DNA of 5,964 nucleotides, from contig CANGAY010000055.1 in the NCBI GenBank assembly GCA_947451735.1, forward strand, positions 1-5,964, written 5' to 3'. Positions 1-5,376 of the stretch are shown here, piece after piece (the first letter of the stretch is position 1; the number at the start of each line of letters is the position of its first letter). Made by a program: the position numbers and the translations under genes. Origin of the DNA: Actinomycetota bacterium (GTDB taxonomy: Bacteria > Actinomycetota > Thermoleophilia > Miltoncostaeales > Miltoncostaeaceae). Under the pieces are notes generated by a model that searched no databases, was not told the DNA's origin, and worked only from the letters and a program-made list of their open reading frames with translations.

Positions 1-350
1 ATGGTCATGTAGATGACGATGGCGATGGCCTTGGCGGCCAGCAGCACCACGCGCGGGATGGGCGACACCAGCAGGCCGTCGAGCACGCGCTGTTCGCGCT
101 CGGCCACGTACGACCGCCCCACGCCCAGCACGGCCGTGAACGCCAGGGTCACCCACATGAGGCCGCCGGTGAAGCGCGTGAGGTCGTCGTCGCGCGTGCC
201 GAAGCCGAACTGCATGATGGTGAGCGTGACCACGGCGAACAGCACCATGGCCACCACGGTCTCCTTGGTGCGCAGTTCGAGCCGCAGGTCCTTGCGCACA
301 AGGCCGCCCAGCTGACGGGTCCAGCGGGGGTGGTTGGCGGCCGCACTCAT
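1..350 (-). CDS. ccmB: Heme exporter / cytochrome c maturation ABC permease CcmB (N-terminal part, cut by left edge)
   Basis: I translated this frame by hand from the ATG at 350; it stays open to the window edge and gives 116 complete codons of a protein usually near 220 residues. CcmB is the membrane subunit that works with CcmA in system I cytochrome c maturation, powering release of heme-loaded CcmE for attachment to apocytochromes. The visible part has a basic, amphipathic N-terminus with the family hallmark KDLRLELRTKE (residues 20-30), a hydrophobic helix at about 32-50, a second at about 62-80 followed by RSYVAEREQ, and the start of a third after residue 100 (VVLLAAKAIAIVIYM). The ATG overlaps the ccmA stop as ATGA (347-350), and AGGT at 357-360 lies 6 bases upstream as a ribosome site. 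The adjoining ccmA supports the name. The C-terminal half lies outside the window. Confidence 0.9.
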   Translation of the reverse strand, partial: MSAAANHPRWTRQLGGLVRKDLRLELRTKETVVAMVLFAVVTLTIMQFGFGTRDDDLTRFTGGLMWVTLAFTAVLGVGRSYVAEREQRVLDGLLVSPIPRVVLLAAKAIAIVIYMT

Positions 351-1054
351 GCGATGACCTGCTCGTACCGCGCGCGGATCTCGGCCGGGCCACGACCCGC
401 CACCGGCTCGTCCACCAGCACGCGCCCGCCGCGCATCACCACCAGGCGGTCGGCCACCTGCGCGATGCGCTCCACCTCGTGCGTCACGATCACCGCGCCG
501 CGGCCGTCGGTGCGCGCGGCCTGCAGTTCGGCATCCAGCAGGGCGGTGCCCGCGGCATCGAGACTGGCGTGGGGCTCGTCGAGCAGCAGCAGGCGCGGTT
601 CGTGCAGCAGCATGCGCGCCAGCGCCAGGCGCTGACTCATGCCGCGGCTCAGCACGCGCACCGGGTCCTCTGCGCGGGCGATGAGGTCAACACGGTCGAG
701 CAGGTCGTCAATGCGGCCGGCGGGGTGCGGCACGCCGTACAGGTCGGCGTAGAGCTGCAGGTTCTGGCGGGGTGTGAGGTCGAGGTACGCGAGGGGGTCG
801 TGCGCCAGATAGCCGATTCCCATGCGCGCCCGGCGCGCACCCTTGGGCAACTCCTCGCCCAGTACGGTGAGCGACCCGGCACGGGGGCGAAGCAGGGTGC
901 CCACCATGCGAAGCAGGGTGCTCTTGCCCGCCCCGTTCGGGCCGGCGATGGCGACGCGCTCACCCGCCGCCACGTCGAGGTCGACGTCGGCCACCGCCCG
1001 GCGGTCGCCGTAGGCGTGCACCACGCCCCGGGCCGACACCAGCACGTCAGGCAA
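347..1054 (-). CDS. ccmA: Heme exporter / cytochrome c maturation ABC ATPase CcmA
   Basis: This is a 235-residue ABC ATPase that would energise the CcmB permease encoded next, at the cytoplasmic face of the membrane, in cytochrome c maturation. All nucleotide-binding motifs are visible: Walker [10 protein letters not shown] (38-46), a CcmA-like YLAHDP with His at the Q-loop position (82-87), signature LSRGM (135-139), Walker B LLLLDEP (155-161), D-loop SLD (164-166) and the switch His in THE (191-193). The start is TTG at 1054, inside the end of the prenyltransferase gene (8-base overlap). It is chosen because GGAGGT sits 5 bases before it, whereas the next candidate, GTG at 1045, would be too far from that site. 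The length is slightly above the usual 200-220. By sequence alone it could be a generic ABC-2-type ATPase; the overlapping ccmB makes CcmA the best call. Confidence 0.88.
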   Translation of the reverse strand: MPDVLVSARGVVHAYGDRRAVADVDLDVAAGERVAIAGPNGAGKSTLLRMVGTLLRPRAGSLTVLGEELPKGARRARMGIGYLAHDPLAYLDLTPRQNLQLYADLYGVPHPAGRIDDLLDRVDLIARAEDPVRVLSRGMSQRLALARMLLHEPRLLLLDEPHASLDAAGTALLDAELQAARTDGRGAVIVTHEVERIAQVADRLVVMRGGRVLVDEPVAGRGPAEIRARYEQVIA

Positions 1055-1937
1055 CGGCCACCTCCGCCACCACGCCCACGAAGAACACCAGCGACATGAT
1101 CATGTTGGCGTTGCCGAAGGCCGCGTTGATGCGCGCCACGTCACCGGGGCGCACGTGCAGGTGCTCCCACGCGAGAATCGCGGCGCACGCGGCCACACCC
1201 ACGTAGTACGGCCAGGCGACCGACGCGGCCACGCCGGCCAGCACCAGCAGCACCACGGTCAGCACGTGGCAGGCCGCGGCGATGCGCAGGGAGGTGCGCT
1301 CGCCGAAGCGCACCGGCACCGAGTTGATGCCCTCCACGCGGTCGCTGTCCACGTCGAGCAGCGCGTAGATCACGTCGAAGCCACCGATCCACACGGCCAC
1401 GGCCGCCCACAGCAGCACGGGTGCCCAGGCGAACGCGCCGGTGACGGCGATCCAGCCGCCGATGGGCGCGATGCCGATGGACAGGCCGAGCACCAGATGG
1501 CATGCCCACGTGAACCGCTTGGTGTACGGGTAGATGACGAACAGCGCCACCGGGATGGGCCAGAGCCACCAGGTGAGGCGCGGCAGCTGCGACACCGCCA
1601 CCAGCAGCGCGGCCAGGCTGACCACGGCGAACACGCGCACCTGGTTCACGGTGAGACGCCCCGACGGGATGTGACGGCCGGCCGTGCGCGGGTTGCGCGC
1701 GTCCACGTGGCGGTCGACCAGGCGGTTGATGGCCATGGCCAGCGACCGGGCGCCCACCATGGCCAGCAGGATCCACCCCAGCACGCCCACGGGCGGCCAT
1801 GCGTTGCGGGCCATCAGCGCGCCGGCGAATGCGAACGGCAGCGCGAACACCGTGTGCTGGAACCGCACGAGCCCGAGGAGCGCGGGCACCACCTGCGCTC
1901 CCGTGGCCCGGCGCGATGCGGACGTGGAGGTGGACAT
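1047..1937 (-). CDS. mqnP: UbiA-superfamily prenyltransferase, probable MqnP (futalosine-pathway menaquinone biosynthesis)
   Basis: This 296-residue integral membrane prenyltransferase would attach a polyprenyl chain to an aromatic acid; for MqnP this is a naphthoate intermediate of the futalosine menaquinone route. Both Asp-rich Mg-diphosphate motifs are intact: N71-x3-D75-x3-D79 (NRLVDRHVD, followed by NPRTAGRHIPSG) and D188-x2-Y191-x3-D195-x3-D199. About eight to nine hydrophobic helices span residues 20-295. The FQHTVFALPFAF start (26-37), NPRTA-R, YTKRFTWACH (138-147) and IAPIGGWIA (156-164) are typical of the MqnP/'UbiA-like' group rather than heme O synthase CtaB. The reading frame is open further upstream, but ATG at 1937 is preferred: AGGA is 9 bases before it, and the longer form would add a non-hydrophobic tail overlapping the dipeptidase gene. 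The substrate is inferred from family resemblance; 4-hydroxybenzoate is the main alternative. Confidence 0.83.
   Translation of the reverse strand: MSTSTSASRRATGAQVVPALLGLVRFQHTVFALPFAFAGALMARNAWPPVGVLGWILLAMVGARSLAMAINRLVDRHVDARNPRTAGRHIPSGRLTVNQVRVFAVVSLAALLVAVSQLPRLTWWLWPIPVALFVIYPYTKRFTWACHLVLGLSIGIAPIGGWIAVTGAFAWAPVLLWAAVAVWIGGFDVIYALLDVDSDRVEGINSVPVRFGERTSLRIAAACHVLTVVLLVLAGVAASVAWPYYVGVAACAAILAWEHLHVRPGDVARINAAFGNANMIMSLVFFVGVVAEVAVA
1060..1065 (-). promoter_or_regulatory. Shine-Dalgarno site that fixes the TTG start of ccmA
   Basis: The minus strand reads GGAGGT here, 5 bases before the TTG at 1054, and it lies inside the last codons of the prenyltransferase gene. It is the strongest ribosome site in the window. 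It decides for the TTG start and implies translation coupled to the upstream gene. Confidence 0.7.
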
Positions 1938-1946
1938 CAGGCCCGA

Positions 1947-1950
1947 TCCT
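1947..1950 (-). promoter_or_regulatory. Ribosome binding site of the prenyltransferase, overlapping the dipeptidase stop
   Basis: The minus strand reads TAGGAT: the TAG stop of the M15 dipeptidase (1949-1951) shares bases with an AGGA ribosome site 9 bases before the ATG at 1937. This supports the short start for the prenyltransferase and stop-to-start coupling between the two genes. Confidence 0.55.
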
Positions 1951-2653
1951 ATGCCGTGGGCACCGAAATGCCCGCATACCGCGCATTCCGGCCGGTGACG
2001 CTCCCCCAGAACTGATCGCCGAAGTCGAAGTGCCACCACTCCTCGATGTAGGCCGTGAAGCCCTGATCGTGCATGGCCCAGAAGAGCAGGCGGCGGTTGG
2101 CGCGGGCGGGCATGTCGATGTGCTCAAGCGCCGCAGCGCCGGCCTCCGGCACGAAGGCGTCGAACGCGGTGCCCAGATCGAGCGGCACGCCGTCGGCGTC
2201 GGCGAGGGTCAGGTCCACGGCCCCTCCCGTGAAGTGCGGCGGCGGTGCGTGGTGCTCGGGGCGCGGCGGGGTCACGTACGTCCGGGCCGCGTCCTCCAGT
2301 TGCGCGCGCGTGAAGTCGGGGTACTGCGCCGCCAGATCCTCGATGTAGGCCTCGAACAGCGCGCCCTGGGTCTCGATGCTGCGCCAGCCGTCCCACACCA
2401 GCAGCATCAGTCCGTCGGGCAGTGACTCAGCGGCGGCGGCAACCCGCTCTGCCACCCCCTGGCGCAGCCAGCAGCCCGGCAGGGCGCCGGGCAGCCCCCA
2501 CGCGAAGTACTGCGGGTCCTCGATGACCCGTCCGCCGATGTCGGCAACGGGCACCAGCGGCTCGTCAACCGGGTCGATGACCACGTCCTGCCAGCCGGCG
2601 GGGCGGGCCAGCGCCGGAATCGGGCGGTCGAAGCGCGCGTCGGCAGTGCTCAC
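1949..2653 (-). CDS. VanX/DdpX-like D-alanyl-D-alanine dipeptidase (peptidase family M15)
   Basis: This 234-residue zinc dipeptidase would hydrolyse D-Ala-D-Ala. In the family this serves either vancomycin resistance (VanX) or recycling of peptidoglycan dipeptide (DdpX). The family residues are in place: substrate Arg in DGWRS (88-92), zinc ligands in H140-x2-G-x-A-x-D147 (HFTGGAVD), and the catalytic Glu plus third ligand in E205-W-W-H208. No signal peptide is visible, so it should be cytoplasmic like VanX. The start is taken as GTG at 2653, which overlaps the SDR stop as GTGA, with GGAG 11 bases upstream; a GTG at 2665 in the same frame is possible but would sit on top of that ribosome site. 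No vanH, vanA or two-component genes lie in the window, so resistance is not implied; turnover of cell-wall dipeptide is the more cautious reading. Confidence 0.88.
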   Translation of the reverse strand: MSTADARFDRPIPALARPAGWQDVVIDPVDEPLVPVADIGGRVIEDPQYFAWGLPGALPGCWLRQGVAERVAAAAESLPDGLMLLVWDGWRSIETQGALFEAYIEDLAAQYPDFTRAQLEDAARTYVTPPRPEHHAPPPHFTGGAVDLTLADADGVPLDLGTAFDAFVPEAGAAALEHIDMPARANRRLLFWAMHDQGFTAYIEEWWHFDFGDQFWGSVTGRNARYAGISVPTA

Positions 2654-3369
2654 GAGAGGCCCCACTCCGATGCCTGGATGCGGGGGCCGGGGTTGGCGCC
2701 CTTCAGCACCGCGATGACCGGCGGAACCCGCTCGGCGGGCGGGGGCACGGTGGCCGGATCCTCATCCGGGTACACCGCGGCGCGCATGTCGGTGCGAAGC
2801 GGGCCCGGGTTCACGCGCACCACGCGCACCTCGCGGTCAATCCACTCCTCGCGCAGCACGTCGGCCACCACGTCCATCATCCCCTTGGTGAGGCCGTACG
2901 CGCCGCGCCCGGGCTTCGACGCCGCGCCCGAGGTGACCACCACCACACCGGCACCGCGGGCGATGAGCCCTTCGATGCCGTTGATCAGCCGCAGCTGATG
3001 CGTCACATTCACTGCGATGGCGGCCTGCATGTCGGCCGGTGCGATCTGGGCGATCGGGCCGCGGGCCCCCACGATGCTGGCGTTCAGCACCACGCCCTCC
3101 AGGCGTGGCACCAGTGCGCGCACGTCGGCAGTGAGCGCGTCAACCGAATCCGCATCGCCCAGATCGAGCGCCAGGCACTGCACATCAGCGGCGCCCAGTG
3201 CGCGGCATTCGTCCGCCACGGGGCCCAGCCGGCCCGCGTCGGTCGCCGTGAGCAGCAGGTACGCGCCCTCCGCCGCCAGCGCCCGGGCGATGGCCGCGCC
3301 GTACCCACGTGAGGCGCCGGTCACGAGAACGCGCGCGCCGTCGAGCGTCGCGGCGTCCGCCTGGCTCAT
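2650..3369 (-). CDS. Short-chain dehydrogenase/reductase (SDR), substrate unknown
   Basis: This 239-residue cytoplasmic oxidoreductase has the classical SDR Rossmann fold. The cofactor loop is TGASRGYG (17-24); the second-strand acidic turn is ALDLGD (67-72); NAS (96-98) stands where most members have NNAG; N121 lies in VNVTHQ; and the catalytic set is S147 (VTSGAAS) with Y158-x3-K162, then NPGPLRTDM (187-195). Arg21 in the glycine loop suggests NADP(H) preference, though that is weak evidence. The ATG at 3369 overlaps the cytochrome c stop as ATGA; no strong ribosome site precedes it, so translation probably depends on coupling. Residues 200-230 form a Pro-rich substrate-lid region. Nothing in the sequence defines the substrate, and the surrounding respiratory genes do not either. 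Confidence 0.88.
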   Translation of the reverse strand: MSQADAATLDGARVLVTGASRGYGAAIARALAAEGAYLLLTATDAGRLGPVADECRALGAADVQCLALDLGDADSVDALTADVRALVPRLEGVVLNASIVGARGPIAQIAPADMQAAIAVNVTHQLRLINGIEGLIARGAGVVVVTSGAASKPGRGAYGLTKGMMDVVADVLREEWIDREVRVVRVNPGPLRTDMRAAVYPDEDPATVPPPAERVPPVIAVLKGANPGPRIQASEWGLS

Positions 3370-3863
3370 GGCGCGGTGGCGCCCCCGTCAGCGGGAGTGG
3401 CGGGACCCTTCCCGGGTGCCGGTGCCGTGCCGGCCACCGCAGGAGTGATCGGGTAGACGTTGCTGTCGTTGTTGGTGCCGGCCACCTTCGCCACGTACGC
3501 GGCCACGTTCTCGGCGTCCTGCCCCACCACAAGATTCTGCGGCATTGCCTGCGGATAGGAACCCGGGCGCGGCGCCTGCGGCGCCACCTGGATCCAGCGC
3601 TTCACGACCCCGTAGAACTCGGTCTCCTTGAACCCGTTCTGGCGCGACTCGCGGAAGGCGTCGTCGAGGTTGGGGCCCACAACGCCCTTCGTGCCTGCAT
3701 CCGCGAGCGTGTGGCAACCGCCGCAGGCACCGACGAACTTGGTCTTGCCCGCGGCGACATCCGCGGTGTCAAGCGCCGACTGGGCACCACCGCAGCCGGC
3801 GAGCAGGCCCGCGCCGCCCATGATGAGCAGCGCGGTCGAGGTGGCGATGAGACGTGAGCGCAC
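3366..3863 (-). CDS. Monoheme cytochrome c lipoprotein
   Basis: This 165-residue exported class I cytochrome c probably carries electrons to the aa3-type oxidase encoded just upstream. The N-terminus is a lipoprotein signal: RSR, then a hydrophobic stretch (5-22) ending in lipobox LLAGC with the lipidated Cys at 24, so it should be tethered to the outer face of the membrane. Heme is bound covalently at C47-G-G-C50-H51, and M107 in YPQAMPQN is the likely sixth ligand, followed by the terminal helix (DAENVAAYVAKVAG, 116-129). A Pro/Ala/Gly-rich tail of about 25 residues ends the protein. The start is GTG at 3863: AGGGA is 4 bases upstream, and the lipobox falls at the correct distance. The frame is open further upstream, but that part is antisense-like Ser/Arg-rich sequence inside ctaE. 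It lies 7 bases after ctaE. The distance to a dedicated oxidase subunit is unknown; donor function is inferred from position. Confidence 0.87.
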   Translation of the reverse strand: MRSRLIATSTALLIMGGAGLLAGCGGAQSALDTADVAAGKTKFVGACGGCHTLADAGTKGVVGPNLDDAFRESRQNGFKETEFYGVVKRWIQVAPQAPRPGSYPQAMPQNLVVGQDAENVAAYVAKVAGTNNDSNVYPITPAVAGTAPAPGKGPATPADGGATAP

Positions 3864-3867
3864 GATG

Positions 3868-3872
3868 TCCCT
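3868..3872 (-). promoter_or_regulatory. Ribosome binding site for the cytochrome c GTG start
   Basis: The minus strand reads TAGGGACATCGTG: the ctaE stop TAG merges into AGGGA, which stands 4 bases before the GTG at 3863. This favours GTG 3863 over any upstream start and couples the cytochrome to ctaE. Confidence 0.5.
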
Positions 3873-4494
3873 AGATGACGTAGACGAGGAGGAAGAGGAG
3901 CACCCAGACGATGTCGACGAAGTGCCAGTAGTACGAACCCGCGGCCAGCGGCGTGTGCTGGGTGGCGGTGAAGTCGTTCTTGTAGGCACGCCGCAGGCAG
4001 AGGCTCAGCACGATGAGACCCACGGCCACGTGGGCCCCGTGGAATCCCGTGAGCGTGTAGAAGGCGCCCGAGAACGCACGGTCCTGCGGCGTGAAGCCGA
4101 GGTGGGCGTACTCGTTCAGCTGGATGACGAGGAACGTGCCGCCCATCAGGATGGTGATCCAGAGGCCGCGGATGAGCCCCTTGCGATCGCCCTGCTTGAG
4201 GCAGCGCTCGCCCCACCAGAGCGTGAATGACGAGCTGATGAGGATGGCGGTGTTGATACCGGTGAGGAGCACCGGGAGTTCGAACGGCTCGCCGTTGTTG
4301 CGCAGCGGCGGCCACACCTCGTTGCTCACGCCGTACCTGATGAAGAAGTAGGCGGTGAACAGCGATGCGAACAGCATCACCTCGGAACCGATGAAGAGGA
4401 GCATGCCGATCAGCTCGGCATTGAGCCCATGCTTCTTGCCGTGGGTCTCCTGGCCGTGTGACGCGGCCGGGGCCTGACCTGCAGTGGTGGCCAT
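3871..4494 (-). CDS. ctaE: Cytochrome c oxidase subunit III (five-helix form)
   Basis: This 207-residue integral membrane subunit of the heme-copper oxidase binds subunit I and stabilises proton uptake; it has no redox centre. Five hydrophobic helices fall at about 29-52, 73-95, 108-126, 144-167 and 187-206, matching the short bacterial form that lacks the first two helices of the mitochondrial protein. Family signatures are GMLLFIGSEVMLFASLFTAYF near 30-50 (the first helix), NEYAHLGF (127-134), GFHGAHV (150-156) and YWHFVDIVWVLLF (189-201). The hydrophilic His-rich N-terminus (10-23) is on the cytoplasmic side. The ATG at 4494 comes 3 bases after the ctaD stop, with GGGGAG at 4502-4507 inside the end of ctaD, 7 bases upstream. 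This tight junction also shows that the long ctaD reading frame really ends here. Confidence 0.95.
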   Translation of the reverse strand: MATTAGQAPAASHGQETHGKKHGLNAELIGMLLFIGSEVMLFASLFTAYFFIRYGVSNEVWPPLRNNGEPFELPVLLTGINTAILISSSFTLWWGERCLKQGDRKGLIRGLWITILMGGTFLVIQLNEYAHLGFTPQDRAFSGAFYTLTGFHGAHVAVGLIVLSLCLRRAYKNDFTATQHTPLAAGSYYWHFVDIVWVLLFLLVYVI

Positions 4495-4497
4495 TGG

Positions 4498-5376
4498 CTA
4501 GCTCCCCGCGTGGGCGCCGAGGTTGACGGTCTCAACCGGGATGTCCCCGGCGGCAGCCGCTGCGGCGTCGGCGAGCGCGCGTGCCTCGCCGTTGACGCCC
4601 GCGATGACGATCTGGGCGGGCTTGAGCGCCTGCACGGCCAGCGGCAGGGCGGTGGCAGCGCCATCGTCCATGACCTCGCCCTGCACCTGCACGCCACTCG
4701 ACACCAGCGCGTTGACCGTCGCGGTCATACGCTCGCCGGCGTCGCGGCGGATCTCGCTCGACTCCGCACCCCAACGCGGCTGGGGCAGATCTAGCGGGCA
4801 CACGATGCTGAAGCGACCGGGCTGCGCGTCGGAGCGCGCCATCACCGTGGCGGCGAGCGCCTCGGCACCCACGGCCTCGGTGGCCACGATCATGGTGAGC
4901 GGCAGCGACGACGCGGCACCGATGGCGCGGGCGTCATCCCCGTTCACGATGAAGTGCGTGGTGGGCACGTTGCCCGACCCCTTGCGGATGCGGTCAACCG
5001 CGTCCTGGCGCATCCACGCGCTCGCGTTGAGCGGCAGCGTCGCAACCACGATCTCGTGCGGCTGGCGGGCCTTGCCCTCGGCCGAACCGACATCGACGAC
5101 GTCGCCCTCGGCGACGCGCCCCGTGGCCGACACGCCGAACTCGGCCAGCGCGGCCAGGGTGGTGGCGAGTCGGCGCTCCGCGACGGATCGGTCACCATCG
5201 CCGAGCGGCACCAGGATCTCGAACGACCACAGGCCATCGGCATTGCGCGAGCGGATCTCGTCAACGAGCGCCTGCGATGACAGGGCCTCATTGGCGATGA
5301 AGAGCACCGGGTAGCGGGTGTCCTCGGTGAGCTCACCACCGAACTCCTCGGGCGCGAACACCACTGCGTGGCGTGC
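4498..5376 (-). other. C-terminal extension of CtaD: two repeated Usp-like modules
   Basis: This is the part of ctaD beyond the usual subunit I end. It contains no hydrophobic helix and splits into a linker (about 5376-5317) and two modules that resemble each other. Module 1 is at about 5316-4945 and module 2 at about 4908-4519. Equivalent pieces are VLFIANEALSSQALVDEIRSR and TMIVATEAVGAEALAATVMAR (first strand and helix), FEILVPL and FSIVCPL, AEFGVSATGRVAEGD and VSSGVQVQGEVMDDG, HEIVVATLP and AQIVIAGVN, and a final NVPTTHFIV and DIPVETVNL. This alternating strand/helix order is that of the universal stress protein fold. The nucleotide motif of ATP-binding Usp proteins (G-x2-G-x9-G-S/T) is not seen in either module. 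Both subunit I termini face the cytoplasm, so the tail should be cytoplasmic. Its function is unknown; the Usp assignment is by pattern only. Confidence 0.7.

Noticed and set aside
149..346. Minus-strand frame of 65 codons near the left edge
   Set aside because: It is Trp/Cys/Ser-rich nonsense in the wrong frame; the real gene here is ccmB, starting at 350 and open to the edge.
1047..1937. Heme O synthase (CtaB) as the identity of the prenyltransferase, suggested by the nearby oxidase
   Set aside because: The NRLVDRHVD-ARNPRTAGR and YTKRFT motifs match the MqnP/UbiA-like group better than the CtaB pattern, so the neighbourhood alone was not followed.
1155..2015. Plus-strand open frame of 286 codons opposite the prenyltransferase
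   Set aside because: It is antisense to a clear MqnP-type gene, its composition is rich in His, Arg, Gly and Ala as expected from the complement of GC-rich codons, and it shows no recognisable motif.
1938..2039. Upstream extension of the prenyltransferase frame
   Set aside because: It overlaps the dipeptidase C-terminus including the EWWH region, adds Arg/Cys/His-rich sequence, and leaves the AGGA site before ATG 1937 unexplained.
1141..2127. Minus-strand open frame of 328 codons in another frame across the prenyltransferase and dipeptidase
   Set aside because: It is very rich in Arg, Gly, His, Pro and Ala with no motif, and is the shifted frame of two well-supported genes.
1949..2653. Vancomycin resistance gene cluster
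   Set aside because: Only the VanX-like dipeptidase is present; no lactate dehydrogenase, D-Ala-D-Lac ligase or sensor/regulator genes flank it within the window.
3864..3989. Upstream extension of the cytochrome c frame
   Set aside because: The added residues are a Ser/Thr/Arg run inside ctaE and would bury the lipoprotein signal; GTG 3863 has a ribosome site and places the lipobox correctly.
4523..5314. Plus-strand open frame of 263 codons opposite the ctaD tail
   Set aside because: It is low-complexity Ala/Ser/Arg sequence, a shadow of high-GC coding on the minus strand. The minus-strand frame is continuous with subunit I and ends exactly at ctaE.
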